7,869 bases of DNA, taken from contig CAYWMP010000236.1 of assembly GCA_964459445.1 (NCBI GenBank), positions 1 to 7,869 of the forward strand. The letters are read 5' to 3'. Below are positions 1 to 5,337 of this stretch, piece after piece. This DNA is from CAYWMP01 sp964459445 (GTDB lineage: Bacteria > Desulfobacterota > DSM-4660 > Desulfatiglandales > HGW-15). How positions within the stretch are numbered: position 1 is the stretch's first letter; every line of letters starts with the position of its first letter. Under the pieces are notes generated by a model. It was given only the letters and a program-made list of their open reading frames with translations. It had not been told where the DNA came from and made no database searches. The position numbers and the translations under genes were made by a program.

Positions 1-71
1 GACTGAAAACTCATGTGCCTGTGTCTAACTCGATTAGAACAAATTTACCGTGAGTTCATGAGTGATTGGCG

Positions 72-100
72 TTGACGTCTAAAGTGCATTAAATTATGAC
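72..100 (+). promoter_or_regulatory. putative sigma70-type promoter of the first operon
   Basis: A TTGACG box at 72-77 is followed, after a 17-base spacer, by TATGAC at 95-100, which matches TATAAT at four of six positions. Spacing is ideal and the -35 box is near consensus. Transcription would start near 107, leaving a leader of about 70 bases before the first start codon. No operator is evident. This rests on motif matching only. Confidence 0.45.
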
Positions 101-175
101 TACAAACAATAGTGAGGAAAATAGTAATTATCGTTTGTTCATTTGGAGCGCGTTGTTAAAGGGAGGCACAGGTTG

Positions 176-532
176 ATGGAAGTCAATAAAGCCATTATGG
201 CATTCTCTCAGAGTGAAAAGGTCAAAGCGGGCCTTATTTGGATTTCGCAGGTCCTTGAAATCCTCAGGGGAATGCCGGATCAAGAACGAATGGGCGGACA
301 GCGGGTAGTCCAGGCCTTACTGAGCATGGTCGGCCATGAAGTGAGCCTTGCCAAGACTATCGTTGGACACGAAGTATGGCATGAGATCGAGTCTTATATT
401 GATAAGGCGACCATTATGGTGAATTCGGGGGTAGGGGAGGAAGGCATCGTCCATATATCCAAGGCACTCAGCAAAGCGACAACGATTGGTCAACAGTCTA
501 TGACGGAATTGCAGAAAGAGAAACTACTATAA
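176..532 (+). CDS. unrecognised 118-aa helical protein, first gene of the flavodoxin-larB operon
   Basis: I do not recognise this protein and assign no function. The start is the ATG at 176 because a GGGAGG ribosome-binding site (161-166) lies nine bases upstream. A TTG at 143 extends the frame by 11 codons but would place that site inside the gene; the TTG at 173 is also possible. The product has no signal peptide, no membrane segment and no cysteine. It appears mostly alpha-helical, with amphipathic stretches around residues 14-32, 42-60, 64-83 and 88-116. The pentapeptide VGHEV occurs twice, at residues 52-56 and 63-67, eleven residues apart, so two histidine-glutamate pairs could fall on one helical face. 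A gap of 45 bases separates it from the flavodoxin gene, consistent with co-transcription. It could be a small helical-bundle regulator or partner of the next two products, but that is only inference. Confidence 0.7.
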   Translation: MEVNKAIMAFSQSEKVKAGLIWISQVLEILRGMPDQERMGGQRVVQALLSMVGHEVSLAKTIVGHEVWHEIESYIDKATIMVNSGVGEEGIVHISKALSKATTIGQQSMTELQKEKLL

Positions 533-577
533 CAACTGGCTCAGATTGGGTTTATGAATTTAAAGGAGGTTTATAAA

Positions 578-1060
578 ATGCAAATTTTGGTTCTCTATTT
601 TTCAAAGGGCGGTAACACAAAGAAACTCGCTGAATCTATAGCAAAGGGCGTTGATGGGGTGGATGGCGTTGAGGCGGCCCTCAAGCATACCAGCGAAGTC
701 ACTAAAGACGATTTTACGAATGCGCAGGGCGTTATTGCGGGATCACCCGTCTATTTCGGCCTTATGGCTTCAGAGCTAAAGAAGATATTCGATGATTTTG
801 TTGGTGTTCGAAAGAAAATGGAAGGCAAGGTTGGTGCGGCTTTCGCGACTTCCGCCGATGCAAGTGGCGGCAAGGAAACTACTATGATGTCCATTCACCA
901 GGCACTTCTTATCTATGGGATGATCATCGCAGGAGACCCCATCGCCGCGACCGGCCATTATGGTGTGTCATGTGTAGGGGCGCCCGATGAAAAGATTCGG
1001 AAAAACGGGGAACTGCTCGGCGAAAGATTGGCTAATTTGGCCAAGAAACTGTTTGCATAA
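578..1060 (+). CDS. flavodoxin-fold FMN-binding protein (WrbA/flavodoxin-like)
   Basis: This 160-aa cytosolic protein has the flavodoxin fold and should bind FMN to carry electrons or reduce quinone-like substrates. The N-terminal strand QILVLYFS leads into the FMN phosphate loop SKGGNT (residues 9-14). A second flavin-contacting segment is GSPVYFGLMASELKKIFD (55-72), and a third is the ATSADASGG loop (90-98). The latter two resemble the WrbA NAD(P)H:quinone oxidoreductase pattern more than short-chain electron-transfer flavodoxins. The family is typically 140-200 residues, so the gene is complete. The start is the ATG at 578, preceded by a strong AAAGGAGGT site (562-570). The in-frame ATG at 554 lies upstream of that site and is rejected. 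Only 12 bases separate its stop from the larB start, so the two are almost surely co-transcribed. The physiological partner is unknown; flavodoxin, WrbA-like reductase and flavodoxin-domain quinone reductase are all possible. Confidence 0.88.
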   Translation: MQILVLYFSKGGNTKKLAESIAKGVDGVDGVEAALKHTSEVTKDDFTNAQGVIAGSPVYFGLMASELKKIFDDFVGVRKKMEGKVGAAFATSADASGGKETTMMSIHQALLIYGMIIAGDPIAATGHYGVSCVGAPDEKIRKNGELLGERLANLAKKLFA

Positions 1061-1072
1061 GGGGCCCTCACA

Positions 1073-1825
1073 TTGAATGAAGAATCCATAAGAAAACTGC
1101 TTGAAAGTTTGCATAGAGGGGATCTGAGTATCGATGAAGCCCTGGAAAGGCTAAGGCATCTCCCCTATGAAGATATCGATGTGGCCTGCATCGATCACCA
1201 CCGAAGCCTTCGTAAGGGCACAGCGGAGGTTATTTTCGGTGAGGGCAAGGAGCATACGGATATCCTGGCCATTATGGGAAGGATGATCGATCAGGGGGAG
1301 AACATATTGGTTACCCGTCTTTCTCCGGAAAAAGCGAAGAAGATTATTAAGAAATACCCTGAAAGTGAATTTCACGAGAGAGCAAGGATTCTTACCCTGT
1401 CAAAGCAGCCGGCCAAACCCCGGGGCCGAGGGACTATTGTTGTTATAAGCGCCGGAACCTCGGATATTCCCGTTGCTGAAGAAGCCGCCATTACGGCCCG
1501 GTTCATGGGAAATGAGGTAGAGACCATTTACGATTTGGGCGTTGCCGGTCTCCACCGGGTTTTAGGACATCATGACAAATTCAAAAATGCATCTGTGGTG
1601 ATTGTCGTAGCCGGTATGGAAGGGGCTCTTCCAAGCGTGGTGGGCGGGCTTGTTGATAAACCCGTTATTGCCGTTCCTACAAGCGTGGGTTACGGGGCCA
1701 GTTTTCAGGGAATCGCCGCATTGCTCGGGATGCTGAATACCTGTGCTTCCGGAGTAACGGTGGTGAATATTGATAATGGCTTCGGTGCAGGGTATGCCGC
1801 CAGTCTGATTAATCGTTCAGCCTAG
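1073..1825 (+). CDS. larB: nickel-pincer cofactor biosynthesis protein LarB (P2CMN synthase)
   Basis: LarB carboxylates the pyridinium ring of nicotinic acid adenine dinucleotide and cleaves its phosphoanhydride, giving pyridinium-3,5-biscarboxylic acid mononucleotide. This is step one of the nickel-pincer cofactor made for lactate racemase (LarA)-type enzymes; LarE and LarC follow. At 250 aa the length is normal. The N-terminal region carries the family signature RHLPYEDIDVACIDHHRSLR (28-47) and EVIFGEGK (52-59). The C-terminal PurE/AIR-carboxylase-like domain starts near residue 120 (VVISAGTSDIPVAEEA, 123-138) and includes AGMEGALPSVVGGL (180-193) and VPTSVGYGASFQG (201-213). Cys224 in LNTCASGVTVVNIDNGFGAGYAA is the likely catalytic cysteine that forms the covalent substrate adduct in characterised LarB. 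The start is TTG: no in-frame ATG lies nearby and the homology begins right there. The upstream ribosome-binding site (AAGGGG, 1059-1064) is modest. No larA, larC or larE is in the window. Confidence 0.95.
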   Translation: MNEESIRKLLESLHRGDLSIDEALERLRHLPYEDIDVACIDHHRSLRKGTAEVIFGEGKEHTDILAIMGRMIDQGENILVTRLSPEKAKKIIKKYPESEFHERARILTLSKQPAKPRGRGTIVVISAGTSDIPVAEEAAITARFMGNEVETIYDLGVAGLHRVLGHHDKFKNASVVIVVAGMEGALPSVVGGLVDKPVIAVPTSVGYGASFQGIAALLGMLNTCASGVTVVNIDNGFGAGYAASLINRSA

Positions 1826-1939
1826 TTATTTATCAATTAACCGCTCCACTAAACCTTCCAGCAAACCGGGATCGATAGTTTGAGCAAAATTATTAGGGTG
1901 ATGACAGATAAATGACCGCCCGCTTCGCTCAAGGCGCAA
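1826..1939 (-). pseudogene. possible 37-codon remnant of a protein C-terminus, unrecognised
   Basis: On the minus strand an open frame begins after a TGA near 1948, has a TTG at 1939, and ends in TAA at 1826-1828, one base past the larB stop. The end of the translation looks protein-like: FICHHPNNF (residues 10-18), then a leucine-rich amphipathic helix TIDPGLLEGLVERLIDK (21-37). No ribosome-binding site or ATG is visible. Upstream, the frame runs into the palindromic element at about 1962-2116. It may therefore be the severed 3' end of a gene disrupted by that repeat, part of the repeat itself, or chance. I do not recognise a family. Confidence 0.25.
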
Positions 1940-1961
1940 AGATCACAGAGATTAGATTAAT

Positions 1962-2116
1962 GTTTTTCCTTTGCCGTTGAGAGGACGGCAAAGGAAAAGC
2001 TTTCAGCTTTGGTGAATTACCAGCTCAATATTAGGGGCGTTTTCAGCACAGCCACCTATTAATCCTATTAAGGGTGCTGATTTTTGCATTCCGTCCTCTC
2101 AACGGAAAGCAAAAAA
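1962..2116. repeat. ~150-bp structured palindromic element with inverted terminal hairpins (MITE/BIME-like or RNA)
   Basis: The element is bounded by two hairpins. Left: a 14-bp perfect stem (1964-1977 with 1985-1998) and loop TGAGAGG. Right: a 13/14-bp stem (2081-2094 with 2102-2115) and loop CCTCTCA. The loops are exact complements, and the 15-mer at 1974-1988 is the exact reverse complement of 2091-2105. Two more stem-loops lie between them: 2005-2025 (AGCT and TGGT arms) and 2043-2080 (TCAGCAC pairing with GTGCTGA, containing TTAAT/ATTAA). There is no coding potential. The poly-T tracts lie 5' of the stems, the wrong side for terminators. It could be a non-autonomous mobile repeat, an ERIC- or REP-pair-like element, or a structured RNA. 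It lies between the converging larB and radical SAM genes. Confidence 0.75.
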
Positions 2117-2128
2117 ACAAAACTAACC

Positions 2129-2156
2129 CTCTGCGTCCTCGGCGTCTCTGCGGTGA
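2129..2156. repeat. GC-rich 9-mer repeat tract (CTCTGCGTC type)
   Basis: Two consecutive 9-mers, CTCTGCGTC (2129-2137) and CTCGGCGTC (2138-2146), differ by one base and are followed by a related TCTGCGGTGA. From recall, tracts of this kind recur between genes in many unrelated bacterial genomes. The reverse complement of 2123-2135 partly matches 1944-1955 on the other side of the structured element, so it may be the eroded outer arm of one larger imperfect palindrome of about 240 bp. Confidence 0.5.
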
Positions 2157-2207
2157 TTCGAAACAAGATCCCTGGAGCCCTTCTTGGGACATCAGTAAAC
2201 TCACCCC

Positions 2208-3584
2208 CTAAGCCTCTCCCTGTCGTATCTCGCTGACAAGTTGCTTAAGTTCCGGTAATCTACTCCTCCGGTCTTGCTCCCAACAGGGAATCAGGGTGTT
2301 GTTGTGAAATAAAGGTTCGTTGACGATATCATATTCAGAGTTTTTGACGGCCTCTTCCCATAGCTGGGTGTGGGGGATAGGAGAGTATTCGGCAAGATAA
2401 GGATATGCTCCCGCTCTATGTACGATATGAATCGTATCCTCAATGGATTCAACGGATTGATCAGGAAGACCAATGAGAATATAGGCACCGATATCCCTCT
2501 TGGAAAATCCTGCCTCCCTGAGATAACCTACCGATAACTCGAAATCCCCATCGGAGACTTTTTTGTCCAGCGCAAGATGCATCGCCGGATCGGCTGTCTC
2601 AAATCCCAATCGTATGGTGCGAAATCCGGACCGATAAAGCTTTTGTGCGACGTCTCGATTTATTTCTCTCACATGCAGTGCATTCGGGGTATGGAACCTT
2701 ATATCGATATTCAACTCTGACAGTTCTTCTAAAACGATACCCAGATGGGTTTCGAAACCCACAAGAAGAGCATCATCATAGAAAGCAAAGTCATGGACAC
2801 CATAGTCCTTGTGCCAGTGTAGAATTTCATCCAGGACATGAGAGGGGTCTCTTCTGAAGAATTGGGGAGTCAAGAAATGGCCGGCACAATAATGACATCT
2901 ATAGGGGCAGCCGGTGGAGGTCAGCAGGCAGATGTATTCGTTTCTTTCGTATATATCAAATGCGGGATAGATTAAATCCGGGGCAGCCGGTATGTCACGG
3001 GGCGTTCTGATCCCGAAATCGGCGAGGATTCCCGGCAAGGCGGAAAGGACGTCCACTCCACTCTCGCTGATGACACTATCCGCTCCTGAAAAGGCAACGG
3101 CATGATCTTTACAAAGCAGTGCGTAAATGCCACCCAGAATGACCGGAGTATTAGGGTGAACCTCTTTAGCCAGCGCGATGGCCTCTTTTGCGCCTGGGTA
3201 CCAATAGGTCATCAAAGATGTAACAAGGATGACCGTCGGATTTTCAATGCTTCTCAGTTCTTTCAAGAACAGTTGTTTCGAAATCCCATATCGGCTATAA
3301 GACCTTTGAATATGCTTGAGCGATGTTGGTTTGGAAACCTGTTCTTTCCAGTATTTGCCGGTACCATATTTTCTGCGCACGGGGCGGGTTAGACTGCTAT
3401 CTTTCACCATGCCGGCATGGTGAACATTCATGCAATCAATCGCGTGGATGTGGAATCCGCACGAGCGTAAAAAGCCGGCTAGATAAAGCAGTCCGAGTGG
3501 CTTGGACCATAGATCATAGGCCGCAAAGTCATATATCCAAGGGTTTATTAGGATTATTGATGGGGCCATGGGCAGACTAATCAT
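2208..3584 (-). CDS. B12-binding domain radical SAM protein, substrate unknown
   Basis: This 458-aa protein has a cobalamin-binding-like N-terminal domain and a radical SAM domain. The first begins IILINPW (residues 10-16) with KPLGLLYLAGFLRSCG (28-43), and its later part holds VILGGIYALL (148-157). The cluster motif CPYRCHYC gives Cys226, Cys230 and Cys233 for the 4Fe-4S cluster that cleaves S-adenosylmethionine. RLGFET (325-330) and IGLPDQSVESIEDTI (371-385) are typical later barrel motifs. Members act as methylases, cyclases or ring-contracting enzymes; the substrate here cannot be inferred. Between the two B12-domain halves lies a basic segment (about 65-105) rich in Arg, Lys and Tyr. The start is uncertain. 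The ATG at 3584 has an AGAAGAGGG tract directly against it, with GGAGG 15 bases upstream; the ATG at codon 6 (3567-3569) is an alternative. The gene is divergent from dtd, with 85 bases between them, and has no operon partner here. Confidence 0.88.
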   Translation of the reverse strand: MISLPMAPSIILINPWIYDFAAYDLWSKPLGLLYLAGFLRSCGFHIHAIDCMNVHHAGMVKDSSLTRPVRRKYGTGKYWKEQVSKPTSLKHIQRSYSRYGISKQLFLKELRSIENPTVILVTSLMTYWYPGAKEAIALAKEVHPNTPVILGGIYALLCKDHAVAFSGADSVISESGVDVLSALPGILADFGIRTPRDIPAAPDLIYPAFDIYERNEYICLLTSTGCPYRCHYCAGHFLTPQFFRRDPSHVLDEILHWHKDYGVHDFAFYDDALLVGFETHLGIVLEELSELNIDIRFHTPNALHVREINRDVAQKLYRSGFRTIRLGFETADPAMHLALDKKVSDGDFELSVGYLREAGFSKRDIGAYILIGLPDQSVESIEDTIHIVHRAGAYPYLAEYSPIPHTQLWEEAVKNSEYDIVNEPLFHNNTLIPCWEQDRRSRLPELKQLVSEIRQGEA

Positions 3585-3669
3585 CCCTCTTCTTTAGATC
3601 CTCCAACTCTAAAGGCTTTATTTGCGTTCTGCAACAGGAGAAGGCAGGAAAGGGGAAAAGGAGAATAGA

Positions 3670-4119
3670 ATGCGAGCAGTCGTTCAAAGGGTTAAGAACG
3701 CCAAGGTTGAAATTGAGGCGAAAACCGTCGGGCAAATAGGAAAGGGATTGCTGATACTCTTGGGTGTCGGCGAAGGCGATAAAGAGCAAGACAGCGAGTA
3801 TCTTGCAAGCAAAATCGCCAATCTCAGGATCTTCTCTGATGACAAAGGTCTTATGAACCTTTCTTTGGCGGAAATAGAGGGAGGAGCATTGGTGGTATCC
3901 CAATTCACCCTTTGGGGGGATTGCCGAAAGGGGCGAAGACCATCCTTTATACGAGCAGCACGTCCTGAATTGGCTGTCCAGCTATACAAACATTTCATCG
4001 GGATCTTGCGGGGAAAGGGATTGAGGGTCGAAACCGGCGAGTTTCAGGAAATGATGGAGGTGCACCTTGTCAATGATGGGCCGGTAACGGTGCTTTTAGA
4101 CAGCACCAAACAATTCTAG
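3670..4119 (+). CDS. dtd: D-aminoacyl-tRNA deacylase
   Basis: Dtd hydrolyses D-aminoacyl-tRNAs, and also glycine mischarged on tRNA(Ala), in the cytosol, recycling tRNA and keeping D-residues out of protein. The 149-aa product matches the usual length of about 145-150. Its N-terminus MRAVVQRVKNAKVEI is characteristic. The active-site motif SQFTL lies at residues 77-81, followed by GRRPSF (88-93). The NDGPVT motif at 135-140 carries the Gly137-Pro138 pair, which in the family forms the cross-subunit Gly-cisPro chiral filter of the homodimer. The start is the ATG at 3670, preceded by AAAAGGAG ending six bases upstream; an in-frame upstream start at 3622 lacks such a site and would extend beyond the family's N-terminus. 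It appears monocistronic, flanked by a divergent radical SAM gene and a repeat-rich spacer. Confidence 0.97.
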   Translation: MRAVVQRVKNAKVEIEAKTVGQIGKGLLILLGVGEGDKEQDSEYLASKIANLRIFSDDKGLMNLSLAEIEGGALVVSQFTLWGDCRKGRRPSFIRAARPELAVQLYKHFIGILRGKGLRVETGEFQEMMEVHLVNDGPVTVLLDSTKQF

Positions 4120-4142
4120 TAGGATGATGAAGAACGCTCATC

Positions 4143-4166
4143 TGCCGTTCGACATGCCGTTCGACA
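4143..4166. repeat. perfect 12-bp tandem duplication
   Basis: The 12-mer TGCCGTTCGACA occurs twice without a gap, at 4143-4154 and 4155-4166. The second copy runs into the palindrome starting at 4160, so this looks like duplication or slippage at the edge of that repeat. Confidence 0.8.
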
Positions 4167-4221
4167 AGCTCACGGTCCTGAGCAGAGTCGAAGGACTCAC
4201 GGCCCTGAGCCAAGCCGAAGG
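4160..4221. repeat. extragenic palindromic repeat of the TTCGACAAGCTCA family, tandem 27-bp units
   Basis: TTCGAC (4160-4165) and GCTCA (4168-4172) pair with TGAGC (4179-4183) and GTCGAA (4187-4192) around a CGGTCC loop, forming an interrupted hairpin. The unit is repeated imperfectly with a 27-base period (4168-4194 and 4195-4221), the second copy having CTCA-CGGCCC-TGAG. From recall, TTCGACAAGCTCA / TGAGC-TTGTCGAA palindromes recur between genes of many bacteria. No coding potential. Confidence 0.75.
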
Positions 4222-4241
4222 GCTGCGTTGCGCTCACACTC

Positions 4242-4291
4242 GCCCTGTTATATTCTCGCTGAGCGAGACGGCAGAGCCGATTTAACAGGGC
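4242..4291. repeat. cruciform-type inverted repeat GCCCTGTTA/TAACAGGGC
   Basis: Nine-base perfect arms at 4242-4250 and 4283-4291 enclose a second hairpin, TCTCGC-TGA-GCGAGA (4254-4268), giving a nested cruciform-like structure. An overlapping longer-range pairing joins TATTCTCG at 4251-4258 with CGAGAATA near 4303-4310. No T-run follows, so it is not a typical terminator for dtd. Confidence 0.6.
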
Positions 4292-4312
4292 AAGTCACTG
4301 CGACGAGAATAA

Positions 4313-4392
4313 AAGGCAGAGGGCGCAAGGCAAAGGGTACACCGTTTACCGCGTTGTTCTTGTATTTCCCTGAGCCCTATGCCTTCAGCCTT
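4313..4392. repeat. imperfect 25-bp inverted repeat (AAGGC-type arms)
   Basis: The 25 bases at 4313-4337 match the reverse complement of 4368-4392 at 18 positions, both arms being built from AAGGC and AGGG words. They enclose a 30-base loop. It resembles decayed intergenic repeat arms and accounts for most of the remaining gene-free spacer before the DUF218 promoter. A short open frame crossing this area (4228-4446) is not considered a gene. Confidence 0.5.
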
Positions 4393-4431
4393 GAGCCGTG
4401 GATTTGTATCTATTCTCGCAGGTCTTCACAT

Positions 4432-4458
4432 TTGTGGTGGTTTTAGATATGCTATAAT
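4432..4458 (+). promoter_or_regulatory. extended -10 promoter for the DUF218 gene
   Basis: TATAAT at 4453-4458 matches the -10 consensus perfectly and is preceded by TGC, giving the extended TGnTATAAT element. A weak TTGTGG (4432-4437) sits 15 bases upstream, which is acceptable because extended -10 promoters depend little on a -35 box. Transcription would begin near 4465, about 50 bases before the ATG at 4517. Confidence 0.65.
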
Positions 4459-4516
4459 CATGATGCGACCCTTGCAACAGCAAACTCGATTGGTTGTTGG
4501 TTAATGAGAAAAAAAG

Positions 4517-5245
4517 ATGTTTGGCACCAATAAAGATCAGATAAAAACACCCCATCAGGAGAGCCCTTTGCCGGACATAGGACCCATCGAACCTGAGGAT
4601 CGGAAAACCGGCAAAGTGTACCTCCTTAAGTGGCTTTTTTTTGCTTTTGTCCTCATCTATATTGTCCTTTCCTCCTATTATGTCCCAATACTCACGGGTC
4701 TTGGGAGATACCTGATCGTGAAACATCCTTTGCAGCCATCCGACCTCATAGTTAGCCTCGCGGGAGGAAATATTGAGAGAGGTCTTGCCACGTCCGACGT
4801 TTATAAGGAAGGTTACGCAAAGAATATCTTCCTTGCTCGTGAAGAACTTCCGGATGGCTTTGAACTTGTGAAAGAGCGCGGACTGGATTATCCCGCGAAC
4901 ATTGACCTAATGGTCCGGATGCTGCAGGAGCTTGGCATTCCTGATTCTGCAATCACGGTTAGTGACGGTATTGTGAAAAGCACCTTTGATGAGGCCAATG
5001 TGGTGAAGGATCTCATCAAGGAAAAAGACTATGACTCACTCATCATCGTGACGTCACCCACGCATTCAAGGCGTGCCTGGCTTATTTTTAAGAAGATCAT
5101 CGGGGATGACATCCGGATTCAGATGAGCCCTTCGCCCTATTCTGAGTTTAAGCCTGAGGGTTGGTGGAAAAGAAGGAGGTATGTGCGGGAGGTTATTATT
5201 GAGTATCAGAAACTGATCTATTATACGGTGAAGTATTTAATATAA
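4517..5245 (+). CDS. membrane-anchored DUF218 (YdcF/SanA/ElyC-like) protein
   Basis: The 242-aa product has a polar, proline-rich N-terminal tail (1-33), one hydrophobic membrane helix (about 36-54) and a DUF218 domain (about 76-215). Recognisable DUF218 elements are SDLIVSLAGGNIERG (75-89), the STFDEANVVKDL stretch (155-166) and IIVTSPTHSRRA (176-187) with the conserved Thr-Ser-x-x-His-x-x-Arg-Ala pattern. Relatives SanA and ElyC affect envelope barrier function and peptidoglycan or carrier-lipid metabolism; the biochemical activity is not settled, so none is assigned. The domain would probably face the periplasm. The ATG at 4517 is the first after an in-frame TGA at 4505-4507. Its ribosome-binding site is poor (GAG then an A-run), suggesting modest translation from a strong promoter. 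It is monocistronic and converges on the cyclase gene. Confidence 0.85.
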   Translation: MFGTNKDQIKTPHQESPLPDIGPIEPEDRKTGKVYLLKWLFFAFVLIYIVLSSYYVPILTGLGRYLIVKHPLQPSDLIVSLAGGNIERGLATSDVYKEGYAKNIFLAREELPDGFELVKERGLDYPANIDLMVRMLQELGIPDSAITVSDGIVKSTFDEANVVKDLIKEKDYDSLIIVTSPTHSRRAWLIFKKIIGDDIRIQMSPSPYSEFKPEGWWKRRRYVREVIIEYQKLIYYTVKYLI

Positions 5246-5267
5246 CCGTCTGAAATTCAGGATTCAT

Positions 5268-5327
5268 AGGTTCAGGGTTGATATAGATTTTCCAATCTCT
5301 GAACCTTTGAACTCGGAACCTTGAACC
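5268..5327. repeat. inverted repeat between convergent genes (GGTTCAGGGTT / AACCTTGAACC)
   Basis: AGGTTCAG at 5268-5275 pairs perfectly with CTGAACCT at 5299-5306. Alternatively, GGTTCAGGGTT (5269-5279) pairs with AACCTTGAACC (5317-5327) through one G-T wobble. The right side is a near-tandem GAACCTT(T/G)GAAC duplication. It fills the 92-base gap between two converging stops and might aid termination both ways, but no clean T-run follows either stem. GAACCTTGAACC-type repeats are, from recall, common in bacterial spacers. Confidence 0.5.
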
Positions 5328-5337
5328 CTTATACGTT

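Noticed and set aside
1..71. AACTCATG / CATGAGTG partial inverted repeat near the left edge
   Set aside because: Only seven of eight bases pair over a wide gap, no more than chance in AT-rich sequence; nothing else is supported before the first promoter.
143..175. N-terminal extension of the first gene from a TTG at 143
   Set aside because: The GGGAGG ribosome-binding site at 161-166 would lie inside the gene; the ATG at 176 sits at the right distance from it.
554..577. Earlier ATG for the flavodoxin-like gene
   Set aside because: The strong AAAGGAGGT at 562-570 serves the ATG at 578, and the flavodoxin fold begins directly there.
1964..2115. Terminal hairpins as Rho-independent terminators
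   Set aside because: The T-tracts precede the stems and A-tracts follow them, the reverse of a terminator on either strand.
3606..3634. Promoter for the radical SAM gene (TTGCAG, 17 bases, TAGAGT on the minus strand)
   Set aside because: The -10 box is weak, and the predicted transcript start would fall at or inside the GGAGG site near 3600-3604, so support is too thin.
3622..3669. Longer start for dtd
   Set aside because: The Dtd family begins at the MRAVVQRV sequence encoded from 3670, which has its own ribosome-binding site.
3577..3903. Minus-strand open frames opposite dtd (also 3684-3998)
   Set aside because: They are antisense to a confidently identified conserved gene and encode low-complexity, unconserved-looking sequence.
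4228..4446. 72-codon plus-strand open frame in the dtd-DUF218 spacer
   Set aside because: It is made almost entirely of palindromic repeat sequence, with no ribosome-binding site and no protein-like pattern.
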